DNA from: CABYIR01 sp038103905
GTDB lineage: Bacteria > Pseudomonadota > Alphaproteobacteria > Pelagibacterales > AG-422-B15
Length of the DNA stretch: 64,000 bases
Direction of reading: 5' to 3'
Assembly (NCBI GenBank): GCA_038103905.1
Contig: JAYNZW010000006.1
Coordinates: 1-64,000, forward strand
The notes under the pieces were generated by a model, which was given only the letters and a program-made list of their open reading frames with translations, ran no database searches and was not told where the DNA came from. The stretch's first letter is position 1, and the number at the start of each line of letters is the position of its first letter. Below, one piece after another: positions 54,423-62,233 of the stretch. The position numbers and the translations under genes were made by a program.

Positions 54423-55460
54423 CTATGCACTAACAACCTTATCATGAATAGATAAATTTCTTTCAAACTCACTAAGCCGCTTAATTATTGATCTTAATTC
54501 AGTAATAGTTGTCCAATTTTGAAGAAATAAATCAAAGCTTCCATGAACTCTTTGAAAAGCATTACTAACCTGAACTACCGTTCCTAGCATTATTGCTCCT
54601 GTGAATAATCCAGGTCCAACTATCAAGTAAGGTACAACGACCATAAATTGTCCATAGCTATTTTGCCAGACATCAAAATAACCATAGTGTAAATAGAGTC
54701 TCTGATAATTAAATCTTATACCGAGAAATAACTCCCAAAGTCTTTCGGGTTGTGCATAATTTACTTTATCGTCTTCACCTAAAACAAGATCTTTTCTAAA
54801 GGCTGCTTCAACTTTTTGATTATTATATTCTAATCCTGGAAGCTTTATTCCAACAAACCAAGAAATAATTAAACCACCTACGGAAACCAATAATGCGGTC
54901 CATACTAATGAACCTTCATAATCTCTTAGAATTGGGATATCAACACTTTCAGATAGTGTCCATAAAACTGGAAGAAATGCAATTAATGTCATAATTGCTC
55001 TCACAGCTTGTAAACCTAAACTTTCAACAATTCTTGCAAAACGATTACAGTCTTCTTGAATTCTTTGACTAGCACCCTCTATTTCAACTTCTACATTTCT
55101 CCATCTTGGAATGTAATCAAATGTAATGGATTCTCTCCACCTTAATCCGTAAATCCTCGTAAACCATCCCGTAAAAGTTGCTAAAATAACATAAGGCATA
55201 GCAATAACTAAAAAGCTTGGCTCCGCACCACTTTGTGTAAAATACTTTATCGAAATTAATTTATCGTAAAAAAGAGTGATGCCAGATTGAGGATCGTCAG
55301 AATATTTATCGGCATTTTGTAGCAAATCATAAAACCCTCCATACCAAGTATTAATAGCAACTGTTAATTGAACTTGTACCCATAAAGAAAGAACTAACAC
55401 AGAGCCCCCTCCATACGCCCAATAAAACCACTTACGAGTATAGTAAAAACATTTAACCAT
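54423..55460 (-). CDS. SbmA/BacA-like peptide transporter, short N-terminus
   Basis: Inner-membrane protein of 345 aa resembling SbmA/BacA, which imports peptides. It shares AINTWYGGFYDLLQNA, the loop GLRWRESITFDYIPRWR, RIQEDCNRFARIVESLG and the helix before FRKDLVLGEDD. About six helices remain. Typical SbmA is near 400 aa; here the first membrane segment is missing. This is not a start error: an in-frame TAA lies two codons upstream of the ATG. It may be a naturally short member. Confidence 0.82.
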   Translation of the reverse strand: MVKCFYYTRKWFYWAYGGGSVLVLSLWVQVQLTVAINTWYGGFYDLLQNADKYSDDPQSGITLFYDKLISIKYFTQSGAEPSFLVIAMPYVILATFTGWFTRIYGLRWRESITFDYIPRWRNVEVEIEGASQRIQEDCNRFARIVESLGLQAVRAIMTLIAFLPVLWTLSESVDIPILRDYEGSLVWTALLVSVGGLIISWFVGIKLPGLEYNNQKVEAAFRKDLVLGEDDKVNYAQPERLWELFLGIRFNYQRLYLHYGYFDVWQNSYGQFMVVVPYLIVGPGLFTGAIMLGTVVQVSNAFQRVHGSFDLFLQNWTTITELRSIIKRLSEFERNLSIHDKVVSA

Positions 55461-55496
55461 AGTTTATAATTTATCTGCTATATATAACTTATAGCT

Positions 55497-55793
55497 TTAA
55501 AACTGTTCTTCAATAAATTCTTCTAAAGAACCCGTTTCATTAACCGCATCATTATTTTGTTCTAAATCTGCTGAGTCGGAACTATCTAAAATCATTGACT
55601 CAATATCTGATGACTCATTTGTATTTATTTCAGAAGGTTCATCATTAATTGTTTCACCATCACCCGGTGGGGTTAACTCAAAATCAGGAGGTATTTCAAG
55701 AGCTTTTTGTTTTAAACTTGTAAAGTCATTAGATTGATTTGAAGAACAACCCACTAAAAATGCTACTATTATTAAAATAATTACTCTATCCAT
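55497..55793 (-). CDS. Small acidic lipoprotein, DUF3035/BamF-like
   Basis: A 98-residue precursor with a lipobox: hydrophobic residues 5-15, then LVGCSSN with Cys16 as the lipidation site. ALEIPPDFELTPPG near residues 32-45 matches the conserved core of DUF3035 lipoproteins, which follow lspA in alphaproteobacteria and have been tied to the outer-membrane assembly machinery. The rest is strongly acidic and probably disordered. It overlaps lspA by 8 bp. The family assignment rests on one motif, the lipobox and position. Confidence 0.72.
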   Translation of the reverse strand: MDRVIILIIVAFLVGCSSNQSNDFTSLKQKALEIPPDFELTPPGDGETINDEPSEINTNESSDIESMILDSSDSADLEQNNDAVNETGSLEEFIEEQF

Positions 55794-56289
55794 TTTCTTT
55801 TTTATTTTTATTTGAAAATAACTCTAAAATAATAATAAGCAAGCATCCTAGTGTTATTGTTATATCAGCAAAATTAAATACATACCAATGGTAATTCATA
55901 TAATGAATATCTATAAAATCTAATACTGCTTTATGTAAAAAACGATCAATTAAATTTCCAAATGCGCCCCCTATTATGAGACTGAAAGCAAAATAATAAA
56001 GTTTTTTATTAATTCTAATAGCGTAGATAAATAAAAAAATAATTAATACTAACATAATAATCATATAAAAATTATTAATTGACTGCAGATCGTTTTGAAA
56101 CAGCCCAAAAGCAAATCCTTTATTCCAGATTAGATACAAATTAATATAATCATTTATCTTTTCCATAAATTGAGTATTTAGGTGACTCGTATCAATATTA
56201 TAAGTTTTAATGAGATAAAGTTTTATAGCTTGGTCAATCGAAGCAAAAAGAATAATCAAGAAAGAAAAATTTCTTATAATTTTAAACAT
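55786..56289 (-). CDS. lspA: Lipoprotein signal peptidase (signal peptidase II)
   Basis: Aspartic protease of the inner membrane that cleaves prolipoproteins. Four membrane helices are visible in 167 aa. The catalytic aspartates lie in GNLIDRFLHKAVLDFID and FNFADITITLG. NKGFAFGLF is the conserved Asn/Ala/Phe segment. It starts directly after ileS, the usual ileS-lspA order, and is followed by a lipoprotein gene that it would itself process. Confidence 0.95.
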   Translation of the reverse strand: MFKIIRNFSFLIILFASIDQAIKLYLIKTYNIDTSHLNTQFMEKINDYINLYLIWNKGFAFGLFQNDLQSINNFYMIIMLVLIIFLFIYAIRINKKLYYFAFSLIIGGAFGNLIDRFLHKAVLDFIDIHYMNYHWYVFNFADITITLGCLLIIILELFSNKNKKENG

Positions 56290-59100
56290 TTATTGAATTA
56301 CATCATTACATCGATCACAAATATGATCTTTGAGTTTTGGAAAGTATTTCCAACAACGCTCACATTTTTTTCCATCCACTCTTGAAACTAATACTCCGAC
56401 AGACTTATCATCATCAAGAGAGTAGCAATCATCTGGTAAATTATCTTTTTTAATTTCTATACTTGATATGATTGCAACCTGTTCTACGGTTTTACTATTT
56501 ACTAAATTAAATTTTTTATCATCATTAATGTATAAAACAACTGAAGCTTCGAGGCTAGAACCTATAGTTTTATTTTTTCTCTCTAATTCTATAGCTCCAT
56601 TAATCAGTCTCTTTAATTTTTTATAAAAATTCCATCCATAATCAAGATCGTTTCTTATCCATGTTTCATCAATGGAACAGAAATTTTCAGTGTGGATACT
56701 AGAATCTATCCCCATACGACTTTGCCAGGCTTCTTCAATTGTAAAACACAAAATTGGAGCCAATAATCTCAACAAATGATGGAAAAGAATATCTAGAACA
56801 GTTTGAGTTGAAAGTCTTATCTTTGAATTTTTTGCATCGCAATAAAGAGAGTCTTTTCGAATATCAAAATAAAATGATGACAGCTCATTAGTGCAAAAAT
56901 TAAAAATTAAAGTAAATACTTTTTGATATTCAAAAATCTCATAATTTTTGAGTACATCTTTTTCTAAAATGACCAACTGCGATAAAATATATTTATCCAA
57001 ATCTGTAAGATCGCTATATTCAACAGCACTCTGAATGGTAAAGTCAGATAAATTACCAAGTATGAATCTTATTGTATTTCTTAATCTTCTATAGGTATCA
57101 ACATTACTTTTAATAATCTCAGGTCCAATTTTAAGATCTTCAGAAAAATCACTATTTGCAACCCATAATCGCAGTATATCTGCTCCAGATTTTTCAATAA
57201 CTTCTGCTGGAGAAACTATATTATTCGAAGATTTACTCATTTTTGCACCATCTTCATGCAGTACAAAACCATGTGTCAAAACTGATTCATAAGGAGCGGT
57301 GTCTCTTGTGCCACAGGACTCTAAAAGTGATGAATGAAACCAACCTCTATGTTGATCAGTTCCTTCAAGATACAAAGATGCAGGCCATGGTTGATTATTC
57401 TCTTCTAATACAAAAGCATGTGTACAACCGGAGTCAAACCAAACATCAAGAATATCATCAACTTTTTCATATTTTTCAGGATCCTCGATTCCATTGAGCC
57501 ACTCTTCTTTAGAGTATTTAAACCAAGCGTCAGATCCTTCTTCTTCAAAACGCTTAATAATTTTTTTATTTAGCTCACCATTCAGAAGAGGGGCGCCTGT
57601 TTTTTTATTATAAAAGATTGAGAGAGGAACTCCCCATGCTCTTTGACGTGATACTACCCAATCAGGCCTATTTTCAATCATAGAAAATATTCTTTTTTTT
57701 CCCTGAGCAGGAAACCATTTTACTTTTTCGATTGAGTCTAAAGCTTTTTTTCTAAGCTCATTTGCCTCCATTCCAATAAACCACTGAGGTGTATTTCTGA
57801 AAATAACAGGGGCCTTAGACCTCCACGAATGAGGATAGCTATGACGAAGAGAGCCTTTACCTAATAGCGATTTTTCATTTTTTAATTCAATAATAACTGC
57901 AACATTCGCCTCTGCATCAGAACCATCATCATTGAAGATTTTCTTACCTGCAAATATTGGAACATGATTAAAATATTTTCCATCTCCATCGACTGTTTCT
58001 GGAACATCGATTTTATATTTAACTCCTAAATCATAGTCATCTGGTCCATGACCAGGAGCAATATGAACAAGTCCTGTTCCTTGCTCAAGTGTAACATAAT
58101 CAGCTGGGTATAGCTTTACATCAAAATCATAGCCATTATTTCTAAAAGGATGAGAGCATGTTAGATCACTAATATTCTTCAAATCTTTTATTTTAGTAAA
58201 TAATTTTATTCTGCACTCTGACTTTATCGATTCCTCAAGCTCAGATGCGAAAACGAGTAAATCTCCCTTTTGTGCATGACTATCATCGGATACATCCTCG
58301 ACTTTGAATAATGAATATTTAATTTCCTCGCCGTAAGCTATTGCTCTATTTCCAGGTATAGTCCAAGGTGTTGTTGTCCAAATTACAACTGAGGCGTTTA
58401 ATAGTTCAGAGTCATCAGATTTTATGATTGGGAATTTAACATATATCCACGAGGATTTATGTTCTTTATACTCTATTTCAGCTTCAGCTAATGCAGTTTT
58501 TTCGACAGTTGACCACATCACTGGCTTTGAACCTCTGAATAAACTTCCATTTTCTAAAAATTTAAAAAATTCCCTAACAATAACGGACTCTGCCTTGAAT
58601 GACATTGTTGTGTATGGATTAGACCAGTCACCAATTACCCCAAGTCTTATAAATTCCTCTCGCTGTATGTCAATCCATCTAGTCGCAAAGTCCCTGCACT
58701 CTTTTCTAAATTGAATAATATCGACTTCATCTTTGTTAAGTCCTTTTTCTCTATATTGCTCTTCAATCTTCCATTCAATAGGTAGTCCATGACAATCCCA
58801 ACCAGGAATATATGAACTATCTTTATTGAGCATTTGCTGAGATCTAACTACAAAATCTTTTAAGATTTTATTCAGAGCATGACCGATATGAAGATGACCA
58901 TTTGCATAAGGTGGACCATCGTGAAGTACAAATTTTTTCTTATCTTTAGATCTATCACGTAGAGATTTATAAATATTTTTTTTAGACCATTGACTCAGAA
59001 TAGTTGGCTCTTGTTCTGGTAATCCAGCTCTCATTGCAAAGCTTGTTTTGGGTAAAAATAAAGTTTCGCTAAAATCTAGTTTTTCATCTTTAGCTGTCAT
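56290..59100 (-). CDS. ileS: Isoleucyl-tRNA synthetase
   Basis: Class I synthetase charging tRNA-Ile, 936 aa. HIGH motif: GPPYANGHLHIGHALNK near residue 61. The CP1 editing domain includes VIWTTTPWTIPGNRAI. The KMSKS loop is DGAKMSKSSNN near residue 612. The C-terminal zinc finger, CERCWKYFPKLKDHICDRC, has its four cysteines and shows the bacterial type I form, normally mupirocin-sensitive. It precedes lspA without a gap and follows ribF by 5 bp. Confidence 0.98.
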   Translation of the reverse strand: MTAKDEKLDFSETLFLPKTSFAMRAGLPEQEPTILSQWSKKNIYKSLRDRSKDKKKFVLHDGPPYANGHLHIGHALNKILKDFVVRSQQMLNKDSSYIPGWDCHGLPIEWKIEEQYREKGLNKDEVDIIQFRKECRDFATRWIDIQREEFIRLGVIGDWSNPYTTMSFKAESVIVREFFKFLENGSLFRGSKPVMWSTVEKTALAEAEIEYKEHKSSWIYVKFPIIKSDDSELLNASVVIWTTTPWTIPGNRAIAYGEEIKYSLFKVEDVSDDSHAQKGDLLVFASELEESIKSECRIKLFTKIKDLKNISDLTCSHPFRNNGYDFDVKLYPADYVTLEQGTGLVHIAPGHGPDDYDLGVKYKIDVPETVDGDGKYFNHVPIFAGKKIFNDDGSDAEANVAVIIELKNEKSLLGKGSLRHSYPHSWRSKAPVIFRNTPQWFIGMEANELRKKALDSIEKVKWFPAQGKKRIFSMIENRPDWVVSRQRAWGVPLSIFYNKKTGAPLLNGELNKKIIKRFEEEGSDAWFKYSKEEWLNGIEDPEKYEKVDDILDVWFDSGCTHAFVLEENNQPWPASLYLEGTDQHRGWFHSSLLESCGTRDTAPYESVLTHGFVLHEDGAKMSKSSNNIVSPAEVIEKSGADILRLWVANSDFSEDLKIGPEIIKSNVDTYRRLRNTIRFILGNLSDFTIQSAVEYSDLTDLDKYILSQLVILEKDVLKNYEIFEYQKVFTLIFNFCTNELSSFYFDIRKDSLYCDAKNSKIRLSTQTVLDILFHHLLRLLAPILCFTIEEAWQSRMGIDSSIHTENFCSIDETWIRNDLDYGWNFYKKLKRLINGAIELERKNKTIGSSLEASVVLYINDDKKFNLVNSKTVEQVAIISSIEIKKDNLPDDCYSLDDDKSVGVLVSRVDGKKCERCWKYFPKLKDHICDRCNDVIQ

Positions 59101-59105
59101 TGTAA

Positions 59106-60065
59106 TTATCTTAAGACTTGTTTTGCTTTTAAAATATCTTTGTTAAGTTGCATTTTTAGAGAGTCGATACCTGAAAATTTTTTTTCTTTGCGTATGAAAC
59201 CAATAAATGTCACTTTTAAAGTAGAATTATAAATATTCAAATTAAAATCAAATAAATATACCTCTAACAGCGGTGTTTTTTTATTAAATGTTGGGCGTAT
59301 ACCAAAATTTGCTATGCCTTTGTAAAGCCTATATTTACTATTTTTTTTGATCATTTCTACTGTTACAGCATAAACACCATACTTTGGTTGAGAATAGTCT
59401 TTAATTTCAATATTGGCAGTAGGAAATCCTATTAAACGACCTCTCTGATCTCCCTTAATAACTTTACCATTAATAAACCATGGTCTTCCCAATATTTTAT
59501 TTGCAATTTTGATTTTACCACTTTCAATTGCTAATCTAACATTGGATGAGGAAAATATTTTCTTATTAAAATTTTTAGCTAATGACAATGGAAGCTTGAA
59601 GATACTTACTGGGAAGACAGAAAAGTTATTTTTTGTTCCAAAGTCTTTTAAGTATTGATAGTCTCCACTTCTATTATTTCCAAACTTAAAATTTTTACCC
59701 ACAAAAACATGTTTCATTTGAATTCCTTCAAGAAGAATTTTTTTACAAAAATAATTAGGAGTCATTTTTGCTACTGAACTCGAAAATTTGAGTACTATTA
59801 CATAATCTAATCCATAGCTTTTAAGGATTTCACATCTAGAATTAATATGAGTAAGTAAAAAATTTCTTTTTTCTTTCTTAAAAAAAATTTTTGGATGAGG
59901 GTCAAATAATAATACACCAACTTTCTTATTTTCTTTTGACTGAATTTTTTTTGCTGACTCAATTATTTTCTGATGTCCTCGATGAATACCGTCAAAATTC
60001 CCTAATAGAAGTATTGAGTTTTTAGTATATTTTTTTAATGACTTATAACTTGTAAAAATTTTCAT
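59106..60065 (-). CDS. ribF: Bifunctional riboflavin kinase / FAD synthetase
   Basis: Makes FMN and FAD from riboflavin. The N-terminal FMN adenylyltransferase domain (residues 1-185) has LLGNFDGIHRGHQKI and FKFGNNRSGD. The C-terminal riboflavin kinase domain has RGRLIGFPTANIE, YGVYAV, IANFGIRPTF and LEVYLFDF. At 319 aa it is complete. The order ribF-ileS-lspA is widely conserved. Its ATG overlaps the upstream HAD-phosphatase gene by 4 bp. Confidence 0.95.
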   Translation of the reverse strand: MKIFTSYKSLKKYTKNSILLLGNFDGIHRGHQKIIESAKKIQSKENKKVGVLLFDPHPKIFFKKEKRNFLLTHINSRCEILKSYGLDYVIVLKFSSSVAKMTPNYFCKKILLEGIQMKHVFVGKNFKFGNNRSGDYQYLKDFGTKNNFSVFPVSIFKLPLSLAKNFNKKIFSSSNVRLAIESGKIKIANKILGRPWFINGKVIKGDQRGRLIGFPTANIEIKDYSQPKYGVYAVTVEMIKKNSKYRLYKGIANFGIRPTFNKKTPLLEVYLFDFNLNIYNSTLKVTFIGFIRKEKKFSGIDSLKMQLNKDILKAKQVLR

Positions 60066-60922
60066 AATTGCAGTGACTCAATAATATTAATCTGTTCAAT
60101 ATCTTGATTCAGATAAGAATTGAAAAATTTTTTAATATCAGCTGTTTCTTGAATATCACTTTTATGAATTCCTGACTCAACAAAAACAGAATTAATACCA
60201 AAATTATTGGCTCCTATTATATCTGTCCTTACACTATCTCCTATAGCAATCATTTGCGATTTATCCTCAACTAATCCCTCGGACAAAACACTCTCAAAAA
60301 CATAGCTATATATTTCTTGATATGGTTTTCCATAATGTTTCACTTTACCACCTAAATCAGAATAAAATGCCGCAATACTCCCAGCACAAAATATTTTTTT
60401 GTTACCTCTTATTACGATCAAGTCTGGATTCGCACATACCATTGGTATATTCAATCTCTTCATTTCTAATAAAAAGTCTTCATAGTCTGTCGGAGTTTGC
60501 TGTTCATCATCATCAAATCCTGTACACAAAACAAAATCACTCTCTTCCAATGTCTCAGTTTTTTGTATCTGAATATCTTCTAGAAGATCATAATCCTTAC
60601 TCGGACCTAAATGAAAATATTTATGGCCATGATTTAAGTTATTAATCATTTTTTGCGCTATATCTCCTGAGGAGATGATAGAGTGAAATAAATCTTCTGA
60701 GAGATCGAGTTTTTTTGTTAACCCTGATCGAACAACTGAATTAGGCCTTGGAGCATTTGAAATAAATATAACTTTTACCTCATTCTCTTTCATTCGATGA
60801 AGAAAATCTATGCTTCCAGAAAAAACTTGCTTACCATTATGAATGACTCCCCATAAATCACAAAGGATCACTCTATAATCACTGACAAACTTATTTAGAT
60901 CTTTAATGTATCTTATTAACAT
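60062..60922 (-). CDS. HAD-superfamily hydrolase, class IIA (TIGR01459-like)
   Basis: HAD phosphatase of 286 aa. Motif I appears as VILCDLWGVIHNGKQVF near residues 18-34, with Asp and a Trp in place of the common Gly-Thr. Motif II is IFISNAPRP, the motif III Lys lies in KHYGKPYQEIYS and motif IV is MIAIGDSVRTDIIGANNFG. The class IIA cap and the DLWGV form match TIGR01459 proteins, found beside ribF in alphaproteobacteria. The substrate is unknown; location suggests a flavin or nucleotide phosphate. Confidence 0.85.
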   Translation of the reverse strand: MLIRYIKDLNKFVSDYRVILCDLWGVIHNGKQVFSGSIDFLHRMKENEVKVIFISNAPRPNSVVRSGLTKKLDLSEDLFHSIISSGDIAQKMINNLNHGHKYFHLGPSKDYDLLEDIQIQKTETLEESDFVLCTGFDDDEQQTPTDYEDFLLEMKRLNIPMVCANPDLIVIRGNKKIFCAGSIAAFYSDLGGKVKHYGKPYQEIYSYVFESVLSEGLVEDKSQMIAIGDSVRTDIIGANNFGINSVFVESGIHKSDIQETADIKKFFNSYLNQDIEQINIIESLQL

Positions 60923-60988
60923 AAATTTTATTATTGCATTTTTTGAATTTAATAATTTATAATAAAAAATTAACTTCTATACTAATTT

Positions 60989-61762
60989 ATGTCATCTCTT
61001 TTTGATCTTACTGGAAAAAATGCAATAATTACTGGCTCTTCAAGAGGTATAGGTAAAGCAATAGCTCATAGAATGGCTCAACACGGAGCAAAAGTTGTAA
61101 TTACAAGTCGAAAACTTGACGCATGTGAGGAAGTGTCTTCTGAAATAAATAGAGAGTTTGGCGAGGATACATCGATTGCTATTTCATGTAATATTTCCGA
61201 CAAAGAACAATTAAAAAACCTATATACTCAGTCAAAAAAGTGGTGTGGCGAGATAAGTACACTGGTTTGTAACGCTGCAGTTAATCCTTATTTTGGTCCT
61301 TCAATTAATACTCCTGATGAAGCTTTTGAAAAAATAATGAAATCAAATGTTCAAAGTAACTTCTGGTTATGCAATGAAGTGTTGCCTGATATGACATCAA
61401 GAAAAACTGGGTCTATCATTATAATTTCGTCAATAGCTGGTCTTCAAGGAACTCCTGTTTTAGGAGCATACGCAATTTCTAAAGCTGCTGACTCTCAACT
61501 TGCAAGAAATATAGCAGTGGAGTATGGGGCTAGCAATATAAGAGCTAATTGTATATCGCCTGGATTAATTAAAACTGACTTTGCGAGAGCTTTATGGGAG
61601 AACGAGAGTATTTTAAAAGCCGCTACCTCTCATTCAGCTCTAAAAAGGATTGGTATGCCGGATGAAATAGCTGGTGCAGCAGTTTTTTTAGCTTCAGAAG
61701 CTGGAGCTTTTGTTACAGGTCAAAATCTAATCATCAATGGCGGTGAAGCACCAGGCTTATAA
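60989..61762 (+). CDS. SDR-family oxidoreductase (DHRS4-like)
   Basis: Short-chain dehydrogenase of 257 aa. NAD(P)-binding TGSSRGIGKAIAHRMA is at residues 15-30, CNAAVNPYFGP replaces NNAG, and the catalytic Ser, Tyr and Lys lie in SSIAGLQGTPVLGAYAISKA. The C-terminal INGGEAPGL is complete. It resembles DHRS4-type carbonyl reductases, and the VITSRK stretch after the second strand fits NADPH use. It is divergent from the HAD gene across 66 bp and upstream of groES. The substrate is unknown. Confidence 0.85.
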   Translation: MSSLFDLTGKNAIITGSSRGIGKAIAHRMAQHGAKVVITSRKLDACEEVSSEINREFGEDTSIAISCNISDKEQLKNLYTQSKKWCGEISTLVCNAAVNPYFGPSINTPDEAFEKIMKSNVQSNFWLCNEVLPDMTSRKTGSIIIISSIAGLQGTPVLGAYAISKAADSQLARNIAVEYGASNIRANCISPGLIKTDFARALWENESILKAATSHSALKRIGMPDEIAGAAVFLASEAGAFVTGQNLIINGGEAPGL

Positions 61763-61820
61763 GAGCTTGAATACTCAAAAAAAGCTTGATTTCTTCTAAA
61801 ATCTAAGAAATATCCGACCC

Positions 61821-61874
61821 TTGACAGTTTGGTTCACAATCACTATATGCCTTGATAGCAAGCACTAATTGCTA
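61821..61874 (+). promoter_or_regulatory. groESL promoter and overlapping-downstream inverted repeat
   Basis: TTGACA (61821-61826) and TATATG (61844-61849) are spaced by 17 bp, a near-ideal sigma-70-like promoter; preceding CC gives some likeness to the heat-shock sigma -35 (CTTGA). An inverted repeat TAGCAA...TTGCTA (61856-61874, 7-bp spacer) covers the expected start site. It is not a recognisable CIRCE element but could be an operator. Confidence 0.65.
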
Positions 61875-61905
61875 GTTTAAATTTTTATATTAGGAGACAA
61901 AAACA

Positions 61906-62210
61906 ATGGATTTTCGCCCTTTACACGATAGAGTTTTAGTAAGAAGACTTGANNNNNNNNNNTTATTATTCCAGATACAGCTCAAGAAAAACCCCAAGAA
62001 GGTGAGATTATTGCCGTTGGTTCAGGCAATAAAAGTGAAGATGGTAAAGTAACTCCATTAGATCTATCTGTTGGTGACAAAGTATTATTTGGCAAGTGGT
62101 CAGGTACTGAAGTAAAAATCAACGGTGAGGAGCTCTGTATCATGAAAGAGTCAGACATCATGGGAATAATTACTACAAAATCAAAAGCTAAATCAAAAAA
62201 GAAAAAATAA
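61906..62210 (+). CDS. groES: Co-chaperonin GroES, interrupted by an assembly gap
   Basis: Ten-kDa lid of the GroEL chaperonin. It opens with DFRPLHDRVLVRRL directly before ten Ns (61953-61962), then continues IIPDTAQEKPQEGEIIAVGS and ends in a Lys-rich tail. Frame arithmetic requires a true gap of 3n+2 bases; about 26 would supply the mobile-loop residues (including the missing Gly-Gly-Ile) and give about 106 aa. TAGGAGA precedes the ATG. The gene is real and followed by groEL after 23 bp. Confidence 0.93.
61953..61962. other. Assembly gap (10 N) inside groES
   Basis: Exactly ten Ns in place of the GroES mobile loop. Homology predicts a true missing length of about 26 bases. The flanks share no end sequence. 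Confidence 0.85.
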
Positions 62211-62233
62211 AATTTCAATAAGGAGAATAAAAA

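Noticed and set aside
58424..58714. Open frame on the plus strand inside ileS
   Set aside because: Antisense to a fully conserved synthetase, without its own start signal or recognisable domain.
61856..61874. CIRCE element before groES
   Set aside because: The inverted repeat does not match TTAGCACTC-N9-GAGTGCTAA; kept only as an unclassified repeat.
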